Part shown: piece by piece, positions 1 through 5,356 of the stretch | How the letters are laid out: each line of letters opens with the position of its first letter | How positions within the stretch are numbered: the stretch's first letter is position 1 | Assembly: GCA_937983065.1 (NCBI GenBank) | Contig: CALKAL010000034.1 | Coordinates: 1 to 6,746 of the forward strand | From: an uncultured Bacillaceae bacterium | GTDB taxonomy: Bacteria; Bacillota; Bacilli; Bacillales; Alkalibacillaceae | Direction of reading: 5' to 3' | Length of the DNA: 6,746 nt | The notes under the pieces: model-generated | What the model was told of the DNA's origin: nothing | Seen by the model: the letters and a program-made list of their open reading frames with translations, nothing else | Database searches by the model: none | Position numbers and translations under genes: made by a program

Positions 1-118
1 GATCTTGTTGTATCGTGTCGTCCTCAATTGGTTCATTCTGATCTTCAGGTTCGGAACAAGCAACAAGAATTAAAGCGAGTATACTCATTCCAAAAAATAA
101 GCTCCATATTTTTCTCAT
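1..118 (-). CDS. N-terminal part of a lipoprotein gene, cut by the window edge
   Basis: The first 39 codons of a minus-strand gene are visible; the rest lies beyond the left edge. The start ATG is at 118-116, with a good ribosome binding site (AAGGGGA, 130-124) five bases upstream. The product begins with a short basic stretch (MRKIW), a hydrophobic core and a lipobox LVAC ending at Cys21, so it is very probably exported, lipid-modified on Cys21 and anchored on the outer face of the membrane. The visible mature part (after CSEPEDQNEP) is acidic and looks like a flexible linker. No functional domain is in view. In Bacillus subtilis the lipoprotein cytochrome cccB lies near ftsE, but as I recall in the same direction as ftsE. 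Here the gene is divergent and no CxxCH haem motif is visible, so I do not assign that name. Confidence 0.8.
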   Translation of the reverse strand, partial: MRKIWSLFFGMSILALILVACSEPEDQNEPIEDDTIQQD

Positions 119-149
119 AAAAATCCCCTTACTAATTTGTTCTTATTCA

Positions 150-155
150 AGTATA
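150..155 (-). promoter_or_regulatory. Candidate -10 box for the divergent lipoprotein gene
   Basis: Read on the minus strand this is TATACT, one base off the sigma-A -10 consensus. It lies about 32 bases upstream of the lipoprotein start codon. No good -35 hexamer lies 16-18 bases upstream and there is no TG extension, so the call rests on the -10 and its position only. Confidence 0.25.
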
Positions 156-203
156 AACTTTTTTTCAGTGAAAATGTACCGCGTAAAGTAAACAGACAAA
201 GAT

Positions 204-215
204 TAACAATTGTTA
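204..215. repeat. 12-bp perfect palindrome, possible operator
   Basis: TAACAATTGTTA reads the same on both strands. It lies about 50 bp upstream of the candidate -10 of the divergent lipoprotein gene, a place where an activator or repressor dimer could bind. In AT-rich DNA such a palindrome can arise by chance, and I recognise no regulator for it. Confidence 0.3.
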
Positions 216-244
216 TAAATCAAAAATTTCACCTGCTGTTATTA

Positions 245-298
245 CGGAAAATGGGTATTCACCAATTTTATTCGGAAATTCAGCCTGTCCCATTACCG
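245..298. repeat. Two-tier hairpin in the divergent intergenic region
   Basis: The outer arms pair as CGG (245-247) with CCG (296-298) and AATGGG (250-255) with CCCATT (289-294), separated by a small internal loop (AA against A). Within the enclosed loop, AATTT (264-268) can pair with AAATT (276-280). A four-base hairpin CTGC/GCAG (327-338) follows. The element lies outside both transcripts predicted from the candidate promoters, so it would be expressed only from an unseen promoter. No known RNA family was recognised. Confidence 0.35.
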
Positions 299-443
299 CA
301 AGTTGGTAAATATTATTTAATCACAACTGCTATGGCAGATTTCCCCACCAAAAATAGCCATTTAGTAATAGTTCTTTTTCCCTAATGAGATTAATTTGAA
401 ATAAAATTGTAATATAAAACCACATAAATTTTCTGTCGTTTAA

Positions 444-452
444 TGTTATAAT
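444..452 (+). promoter_or_regulatory. Candidate extended -10 promoter for ftsE
   Basis: TGTTATAAT matches the extended -10 form TGnTATAAT exactly. The -35 region 16-18 bases upstream is poor, which extended -10 promoters tolerate. Transcription from here would give a leader of roughly 140 bases before the ftsE start, containing the inverted repeat at 531-553. A second TATAAT (496-501) lacks both a TG extension and a -35 and is less likely. Confidence 0.45.
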
Positions 453-527
453 AAAACATAATATTCTTATACATACTAGGAATTTGAGTCGATACTATAA
501 TTATAACAGCAAAATTTGCGGTTTTAT

Positions 528-558
528 GTTAATATTTAATGTGTATAAATATTCTAAC
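528..558 (+). repeat. Inverted repeat (leader hairpin) upstream of the ftsE ribosome binding site
   Basis: AATATTTA (531-538) and TAAATATT (546-553) are perfect 8-bp inverted repeats with a 7-base loop. GTT (528-530) and AAC (556-558) extend the stem across a two-base bulge (554-555). The element ends 23 bases before the AGGAGG that serves ftsE. It could be an mRNA 5' hairpin affecting stability or translation, or a binding site for a dimeric protein. No T-tract follows, so it is not a terminator. The stem is all A-T and therefore weak as RNA. Confidence 0.45.
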
Positions 559-599
559 TATTCACTTTCCTCAAAGGCAGCAGGAGGTTACAGGAACTT

Positions 600-1286
600 A
601 TGATAAATATGCAAGGTGTTACTAAAGTTTATTCCAATGGTGTCACTGCATTAAATGGCATCGATGTACATATTGAAAAGGGTGAATTTGTCTACGTTGT
701 TGGCCCTAGTGGCGCGGGGAAAACATCGTTTATAAAAATGATGTACCGCGAAGAGACGGCAACAGAAGGTGAAGTCATTTTAGACGGGCAAAACTTAAAT
801 AAAATCAAAAATAAAGAGATTCCATTTTTACGACGGAATATCGGGGTTGTGTATCAAGACTTTAAATTACTACCGAAACTAACAGTCTATGAAAATGTCG
901 CTTTTGCGTTAGAAGTAATCGAGGAAAGCCCTAGACGAATTAGACGAAGTGTGATGAAAGTGTTAGATCAAGTCGGTTTAAAACATAAAGCACGTTTTAT
1001 TCCTGCACAGCTCTCAGGTGGAGAAAAGCAAAGGGTGGCGATAGCTCGGGCAATTGTGAACAAGCCGAAGCTTCTTATCGCGGACGAGCCGACAGGGAAT
1101 TTAGATCCGGATACGTCATGGGAAATTATGAAAATTTTCGAAGACATTAATGCCAATGGGACAACCCTCGTTATGGCAACTCATAGTAAAGAAATTGTCA
1201 ATAAGCTTAGAAAAAGGGTTATTGCAATGGAAAATGGTCAAATCGTCAGGGACGAACAACGAGGTGAGTACGGATATGAAATTTAA
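600..1286 (+). CDS. ftsE: Cell division ATP-binding protein FtsE
   Basis: This is the cytoplasmic ABC-type ATPase that pairs with FtsX; ATP hydrolysis drives a conformational signal across the membrane to a cell-wall hydrolase rather than transport. The 228-residue length is normal. Visible motifs are Walker A GPSGAGKT (35-42), Q-loop Gln86 in the stretch VVYQDFKLLPKLTVYENV typical of FtsE, signature LSGGE (138-142), Walker B LLIADE (158-163), D-loop NLD (167-169) and switch His195. The line DEPTGNLDPDTSWEIMK closely resembles Bacillus FtsE. The start ATG at 600 has AGGAGG at 582-587, a rather long 12-base spacing, with a weaker AGGA at 592-595; the next in-frame ATG (609) is even further from it. 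The gene overlaps ftsX by 11 bp, which suggests translational coupling and equal output of the two subunits. All catalytic motifs are intact, and I am very confident of the identity. Confidence 0.97.
   Translation: MINMQGVTKVYSNGVTALNGIDVHIEKGEFVYVVGPSGAGKTSFIKMMYREETATEGEVILDGQNLNKIKNKEIPFLRRNIGVVYQDFKLLPKLTVYENVAFALEVIEESPRRIRRSVMKVLDQVGLKHKARFIPAQLSGGEKQRVAIARAIVNKPKLLIADEPTGNLDPDTSWEIMKIFEDINANGTTLVMATHSKEIVNKLRKRVIAMENGQIVRDEQRGEYGYEI
1261..1267 (+). promoter_or_regulatory. Ribosome binding site of ftsX inside the end of ftsE
   Basis: GAGGTGA lies within the last codons of ftsE, eight bases before the ATG at 1276. It sets the ftsX start at 1276 rather than at the in-frame GTG at 1264, which lies inside this site, or at further upstream in-frame ATGs buried in ftsE. 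Confidence 0.7.
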
Positions 1287-2163
1287 TACGACGAAAAGAC
1301 ATTTTAAAGAGGGCGCAAAAAACATTTTTCGGAATAGTTGGATGTCAGTTGCCTCTATCGGTGCAGTAACGACGACGTTAATCTTAGTTGGTGTGTTTTT
1401 AGCACTTATTTTAAATATAAATCATTTCGCAAGCAATATAGAAGATGAGGTTCAACTTAACGTTTATATCGATTTAATCGCGGAAGAAGATGACATTTCG
1501 CAATTAGGTGAGGAGATTAGGAAAATATCACAGGTCGTATCCGTCGAGTTTTCTAGTAAAGAGGATGAACTAGATAAGTTGATGAGTAGTTTAGGAGACG
1601 ACGGCGAGATGTGGGAGTTGTTTGAGCAATCGAACCCACTGAGCGATGTTTACATAGTTAAAACAGCGGAGGCGACTCAATATCGTGCAGTCGCTGAGGT
1701 CGTATCACAAATGGATTTTGTCGATGAAGTAAATTACCGCGAAGATACGGTTGATACTTTATTAACGTTCAACCATTATGCGCGCATTATCGGGTTAAGT
1801 TTTGTCGCTGCATTACTATTGACGGCAATGTACTTAATCTCAAATACAATTCGAATGACAATTCTCGCAAGACAAGAGGAAATTAGCATTATGAAGCTTG
1901 TCGGTGCGAAAAATAGTTTCATAAGAGGCCCATTCTTCGTTGAGGGTCTGCTGTTAGGGATTATCGGTTCCATCATTCCAATTGGACTCGTTGTTGCTGG
2001 ATATTACTATTTATCAAATTATGTGAATCTAGCAATACCATTTTTTGATTGGTTACCGTTTAACCCGTTCATATGGCAATTATCATTGTTGCTTCTTGCA
2101 ATAGGAGCAGTCATTGGGGTCTGGGGAAGCGTAATGAGTGTGAGGAAATTTTTACGAATCTAG
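1276..2163 (+). CDS. ftsX: Cell division membrane protein FtsX
   Basis: FtsX is the membrane subunit of the FtsEX complex; its large extracellular loop binds and activates a peptidoglycan hydrolase. The 295-residue product has the family topology: a cytoplasmic basic N-terminus containing NIFRNSWMS, TM1 at about 25-46, an extracellular domain at about 47-167, then TM2 (168-191), TM3 (222-245) and TM4 (265-288). The loop after TM2 carries ISNTIRMTILARQEEISIMK and LVGAKNSFIRGPFFVEG, the stretch thought to contact FtsE, and the C-terminus has GAVIGVWGS as in Bacillus FtsX. The extracellular domain is strikingly acidic. The frame is open far upstream, but ATG 1276 is preferred because of the site at 1261-1267 and because homologues begin shortly before the NxWM motif. 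The start overlaps the last 11 bp of ftsE. Its direct downstream neighbour is a secreted coiled-coil peptidase, the likely partner of the extracellular loop. Confidence 0.96.
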   Translation: MKFNTTKRHFKEGAKNIFRNSWMSVASIGAVTTTLILVGVFLALILNINHFASNIEDEVQLNVYIDLIAEEDDISQLGEEIRKISQVVSVEFSSKEDELDKLMSSLGDDGEMWELFEQSNPLSDVYIVKTAEATQYRAVAEVVSQMDFVDEVNYREDTVDTLLTFNHYARIIGLSFVAALLLTAMYLISNTIRMTILARQEEISIMKLVGAKNSFIRGPFFVEGLLLGIIGSIIPIGLVVAGYYYLSNYVNLAIPFFDWLPFNPFIWQLSLLLLAIGAVIGVWGSVMSVRKFLRI

Positions 2164-2194
2164 TCGATTTGTTTTAAAGGAGAGGAGAAGGAAT

Positions 2195-3598
2195 ATGAGA
2201 AATAAGAAATTCAATTTACTACTTTCTTTAATCATGTTGCTAAGTCTATTTACGCTAACAAGCCCTATGAAATCAAGTGCAAATCAATCGTTAGAAGATG
2301 TTAGAAGGCAAATTCAAGAGTTAGAGAAAGACATTGAAGGTGTACAGAGTGAGCGGGAAAATATTAATAGAGATATTTCTAACGCTAAAAATGAACTTGA
2401 AAAAAATAAGCAGCAGCAAAGTCAAACGCAAAATGATATCGAACAAATCGAACAAAACCTTCAAAACACACAAAATCAAATTGATGCTAAGCGTACAGAA
2501 ATAAGTCAGAAGGAAAATGAAATTACAGAAGTTGAAGGTGAAATTAAAGAATTAGAAAAAGAGATTGAAAGATTAGAAGAAAACATTGTGCAACTACATA
2601 AAGATATTGAAGAGAAGGAAGAAAAGATTGAGCAGCGGGAAGAGCTTTTGAAAGACCGATTACGTACGCTTCAACGTAATGGGGGAAATATTGCTTATGT
2701 AGATGTTATTTTAGGTGCGCAAGATTTCGGTGATTTCATTACACGCACGACTGCAGTGAATAAAATAATGGATCAAGATAAAAAGATTATGGAAGATTTC
2801 TTTGAGGATAAACTTATTTTAGAAGATTACAAGACTGAACTTGAAGAAACGAAAATTTTAGTTACTAAAAATAAAGAAGATTTAGATGAAAAGCGTGATA
2901 CTCTTGAAACGCAGAGGGAACAATTAGTTGCTGAAAGAAGTAATTTAGAAGCATTAGAAAATCAGCTTGCACAGCAAAAAACGGAAAAAGATAATTTATT
3001 AGCGCAGTTGCAGGAGGAAGAGCAATATATTGCAGAGTATAAATTATCGGCAGAAGAAGAAGCTCGTATTTTAAGAAATCAGCAAGCTTCATTTGAAACA
3101 TTGTTAGCCCAATATAAAGAACAAGAAAAAGCTTTACAGCAAACATCTGCTAACAAACCTCCAGCAGCAGGGAATTCCACATTTATGAGGCCTGCTTCAA
3201 CGGCGGTTTCGTCAGAATTTGGAATGCGCTGGGGTCGGATGCACTACGGGATTGATCTTAGAGGTCCACGTGGTGTACCAGTTGTAGCATCAGCACCAGG
3301 TGTTGTAAGTACAGTCGTAACTGGATGTAGTGAAGGAAATAGATGGTGTGGTGGAGGATATGGTAACTACATTATCGTCACCCATTTAATTAATGGTGAA
3401 CAGTATGTAACATTATACGCTCACTTAAATTCAGTAAATGTTTCAAGAGGACAAGTTGTTAATCAAGGACAACAAATAGGTACAATCGGCCATACTGGGG
3501 ATTCAACTGGTCCACACTTACATTTTGAAATTCACGAGGGTCAGTGGAATGGCGCTAAATCAAACGCTGTCAATCCAAGAAAATATATCAATTTCTAA
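2195..3598 (+). CDS. Secreted coiled-coil M23 (LytM) peptidoglycan endopeptidase, likely FtsEX partner
   Basis: The 467-residue protein should be exported and cleave peptidoglycan cross-bridges or stem peptides under FtsEX control. A signal peptide (basic MRNKK, hydrophobic core 6-22) ends with SSA at 27-29, predicting cleavage after Ala29. A long coiled coil (about 30-150 and 190-315) is broken by a hinge, RLRTLQRNGG...VILGAQDFGDF (155-181), that resembles the hinge of CwlO, PcsB and EnvC-type FtsX partners. A Pro/Ala/Ser linker (about 317-337) leads to the M23 domain (about 338-467). Expected zinc ligands are His350, Asp354 (HYGID) and His443; His410 (YAHL) and His441 (HLHF) fit the catalytic histidines. 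All are present, so it should be an enzyme, unlike E. coli EnvC, whose LytM domain is degenerate. Cys378 and Cys385 lie in a short insert. The AAAGGAGAGGAG site (2176-2187) and the 31-bp gap after ftsX suggest co-transcription with ftsEX. I know no settled gene symbol. Confidence 0.92.
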   Translation: MRNKKFNLLLSLIMLLSLFTLTSPMKSSANQSLEDVRRQIQELEKDIEGVQSERENINRDISNAKNELEKNKQQQSQTQNDIEQIEQNLQNTQNQIDAKRTEISQKENEITEVEGEIKELEKEIERLEENIVQLHKDIEEKEEKIEQREELLKDRLRTLQRNGGNIAYVDVILGAQDFGDFITRTTAVNKIMDQDKKIMEDFFEDKLILEDYKTELEETKILVTKNKEDLDEKRDTLETQREQLVAERSNLEALENQLAQQKTEKDNLLAQLQEEEQYIAEYKLSAEEEARILRNQQASFETLLAQYKEQEKALQQTSANKPPAAGNSTFMRPASTAVSSEFGMRWGRMHYGIDLRGPRGVPVVASAPGVVSTVVTGCSEGNRWCGGGYGNYIIVTHLINGEQYVTLYAHLNSVNVSRGQVVNQGQQIGTIGHTGDSTGPHLHFEIHEGQWNGAKSNAVNPRKYINF

Positions 3599-3637
3599 TC
3601 ACGATTTGTTTACGATTAATGTTTGATGTAGTACGAT

Positions 3638-3674
3638 AAAAGCATCACACTTTTGTGTGGTGCTTTTCCCTTTT
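3638..3674 (+). terminator. Rho-independent terminator after the M23 peptidase gene
   Basis: AAAAGCATCACAC (3638-3650) pairs with GTGTGGTGCTTTT (3655-3667) as a 13-bp stem with one G-U pair and a TTTT loop. The T-tract is TTTTCCCTTTT, interrupted by three Cs. It should end the ftsE-ftsX-M23 transcript and set ctpB apart in a separate unit, though read-through is possible because of the broken T-tract. Confidence 0.85.
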
Positions 3675-3730
3675 ACATATTGGGGAGTTTGTGCGTTGTC
3701 AGTTGTAATTAGACACATTTTTAAAGTCCT

Positions 3731-3736
3731 GGGGTG
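3731..3736 (+). promoter_or_regulatory. Ribosome binding site that decides the ctpB start
   Basis: GGGGTG is the only good purine-rich site before ctpB. It is three bases from the ATG at 3740 and six from an in-frame TTG at 3743. The in-frame GTG at 3734 lies inside the site itself and is therefore an unlikely start. A weak AAAG (3723-3726) could serve the GTG instead. Confidence 0.45.
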
Positions 3737-3739
3737 AAT

Positions 3740-5233
3740 ATGTTGGAAATTAATAAACGTTTGTTATCAATTATTGTAGCTCTCTCTTTAATTGTCGGGA
3801 GTGTTGCAACATTTGGTATTATAGAAATTTTTGATTTGCAAAGTGATGATATAGAAGTAACAGAAGATAATCAAGAAAAGAACGAGAAAGATAGTAATCA
3901 AGATACATCAGCTAACGATGAACAGCAAAACAGCGATCGAAATTTAGATATTTTAAATTATACGATGATGCTCATTCAGGAAAATTATGTTTATGATGTT
4001 AGTGAAGAAGAGTTAATTGAAGGTGCGATTGAAGGAATTGTTAATAAATTAGGCGATCCTTATAGTGAATATATGGATCCTGAAACGACAGAGCAGTTCA
4101 ACCAACAGTTAGAGGCTTCTTTTGAAGGAATCGGTGCAGAAGTGACGAAAATCGGTGAATATATAACGATTATTGCGCCGTTAAAAGATTCGCCAGCTGA
4201 AAGAGCGGGCATTAGACCGAACGACCGGGTGTTAGCTGTTGATGGGATGGATTTAGATGGTTACACCGTCTTTGAAGCCGTTTCATATATTCGGGGTGAA
4301 AAAGGAACAGAGGTTACATTGACGATTGAACGAGATGGAACGGATGAACCGTTTGATGTTGTCATCGTTCGAGATACGATTCCAGTGACGACCGTTTATC
4401 CAGAAGTTTTTTCTACAGATGAAGGAAAAATTGGTTTGCTTGAAATACGTTCCTTTGCTGAAGGGACAGCGGCTGAATTTGAAGAAGAGCTCAAACGTTT
4501 AGAAGATGAAGAAAATATTGACGGATTAATCATCGATGTTAGAGGTAATCCAGGTGGTTTATTTAACGCAGTTGAAGATATTTTGAAACACTTCTTTGAG
4601 GATGAAGAGCCTTTCGTTCAAATGGCTCGCCGGGATGATGAGCCTCTCGTTGAATATATACAAGGATATGGGGAGAAGCCTTATCCTGTTGCTGTTTTAG
4701 TGAATGAAGGAAGTGCTTCAGCATCAGAAATATTAGCCGCAGCGATGAAGGAAGTTGGTGGTTATGAAATTATCGGTACAGGAACGTTTGGAAAAGGAAC
4801 CGTACAACAGACAATGGCTTTAGGAGATGGGTTATTAAAGGTTACGATTTTCCATTGGCTAAGTCCTTTAGGTAATGAAATTAATGAGGTTGGTGTTGAG
4901 CCGACAATTTATGTGGAACAGCCTGATTTTTATTACACTTCATTAATTGTTACTGATGAACCGTTAGAGTTAAATATGAACAGTGCGGAAGTTGAAAAAA
5001 TGCAAATCATGTTAGATGCAATCGGTTATGATCCAGGACGTCAAGACGGTTATTTCGATGAAGCAACTGAACAGGCGTTAATCGAATTTCAGCAGGACCA
5101 AGATTTAAATGATACAGGAGTTTTAGATGAGGAATCAAAGCTCATCTTAGAAGAGTTAGTTATTGAAGCGGTCGGAGATTATGACAGTGATCTTCAACTT
5201 CAAAAAGCTTTAGATGTTTTATTAGCTGAGTAA
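3740..5233 (+). CDS. ctpB: Carboxy-terminal processing protease CtpB (S41 family, PDZ and peptidoglycan-binding domains)
   Basis: This is a membrane-anchored serine protease acting outside the membrane; in B. subtilis CtpB cleaves SpoIVFA during sporulation to help activate sigma-K. From ATG 3740 the product has 497 residues, slightly longer than B. subtilis CtpB. It shows an N-terminal signal anchor (about 8-31), an acidic Asn/Gln/Asp-rich linker (about 35-70), a PDZ domain (about 128-200), and an S41 domain with a Ser-Lys-Gln active site: Ser327 in GSASASE, Lys352 in FGKGTVQ (25 residues later, the family spacing) and Gln356. A PG_binding_1-like domain (about 415-474, with DGYFDEATEQALIEFQ) ends the protein and should tether it to the wall. 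GTG 3734 or TTG 3743 are possible alternative starts. It stands between two terminators, so it is probably transcribed alone, but no clear promoter was found in the 60-bp gap upstream. A broader role in processing wall hydrolases at this locus is an inference. Confidence 0.93.
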   Translation: MLEINKRLLSIIVALSLIVGSVATFGIIEIFDLQSDDIEVTEDNQEKNEKDSNQDTSANDEQQNSDRNLDILNYTMMLIQENYVYDVSEEELIEGAIEGIVNKLGDPYSEYMDPETTEQFNQQLEASFEGIGAEVTKIGEYITIIAPLKDSPAERAGIRPNDRVLAVDGMDLDGYTVFEAVSYIRGEKGTEVTLTIERDGTDEPFDVVIVRDTIPVTTVYPEVFSTDEGKIGLLEIRSFAEGTAAEFEEELKRLEDEENIDGLIIDVRGNPGGLFNAVEDILKHFFEDEEPFVQMARRDDEPLVEYIQGYGEKPYPVAVLVNEGSASASEILAAAMKEVGGYEIIGTGTFGKGTVQQTMALGDGLLKVTIFHWLSPLGNEINEVGVEPTIYVEQPDFYYTSLIVTDEPLELNMNSAEVEKMQIMLDAIGYDPGRQDGYFDEATEQALIEFQQDQDLNDTGVLDEESKLILEELVIEAVGDYDSDLQLQKALDVLLAE

Positions 5234-5242
5234 AAGAAGGTG

Positions 5243-5278
5243 GATGACTCAACGTTGCGGTTGGGTCATCTATTTTTT
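5243..5278 (+). terminator. Rho-independent terminator after ctpB
   Basis: GATGACTCAAC (5243-5253) pairs with GTTGGGTCATC (5260-5270), an 11-bp stem with one G-U pair and a six-base loop, followed by TATTTTTT. It begins nine bases after the ctpB stop codon and separates ctpB from minJ. Confidence 0.88.
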
Positions 5279-5356
5279 AAAATAATATTGAATCACATCT
5301 TTAATATGCAGGAAAAAGGGTTTTGAATAGCGAATGTGTCGATAGGATAGCGTTAG

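Larger units (their letters stand above)
119..599. other. Divergent AT-rich intergenic region with promoters and hairpins, no convincing gene
   Basis: This 481-bp stretch lies between the divergent lipoprotein gene and ftsE. It holds a candidate minus-strand -10 (150-155), a 12-bp palindrome (204-215), a two-tier hairpin (245-298), a candidate extended -10 for ftsE (444-452) and an 8-bp inverted repeat (531-553) just before the ftsE ribosome binding site. A TTG-started frame (82 codons, 137-385, plus strand) is open but has no ribosome binding site and no recognisable product. On the minus strand a short open stretch (about 305-200) also reads like protein, but its frame is closed upstream. 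The segment 200-385 may be decayed coding DNA or an unrecognised structured element. I matched it to no known riboswitch, T-box or RNA family. Confidence 0.6.

Noticed and set aside
1..118. Assignment of the partial lipoprotein as cytochrome c-551 (cccB)
   Set aside because: Only 39 residues are visible, no CxxCH motif is present, and the orientation is opposite to what I recall for cccB beside ftsE.
174..185. T-box-like string TACCGCG upstream of ftsE
   Set aside because: The rest of the T-box core, the specifier stem and a terminator are absent, and ftsE is not a T-box-regulated type of gene.
137..385. 82-codon plus-strand open frame in the divergent intergenic region
   Set aside because: It starts with TTG, has no ribosome binding site, and gives no recognisable domain or signal. 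It is likely a chance frame, although the segment is discussed as a finding for other reasons.
231..400. Riboswitch on either strand of the divergent region
   Set aside because: I compared it by eye with recalled cores of c-di-AMP, c-di-GMP, TPP, M-box, guanidine and SAM classes and found no match. It is also not placed in either predicted leader.
400..560. WalR-type direct repeat (TGTWAH-N5-TGTWAH) upstream of ftsE
   Set aside because: Single TGTAAT- and TGTTAA-like half-sites occur, but no second half-site has the required spacing.
1150..1275. Upstream in-frame extension of ftsX starting inside ftsE
   Set aside because: The extra 42 codons overlap FtsE coding sequence, have no ribosome binding site and are absent from the FtsX family, whose N-terminus lies just before the NxWM motif.
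968..1325. Minus-strand open frames (968-1156, 1116-1325) antisense to ftsE/ftsX
   Set aside because: They are shadows of strongly conserved coding sequence, with no ribosome binding site or protein-like features.
2865..3146. 93-codon minus-strand open frame antisense to the M23 gene
   Set aside because: Its hydrophobic composition follows from reading the complement of Glu/Lys/Gln-rich coiled-coil codons. The plus-strand gene is certain.
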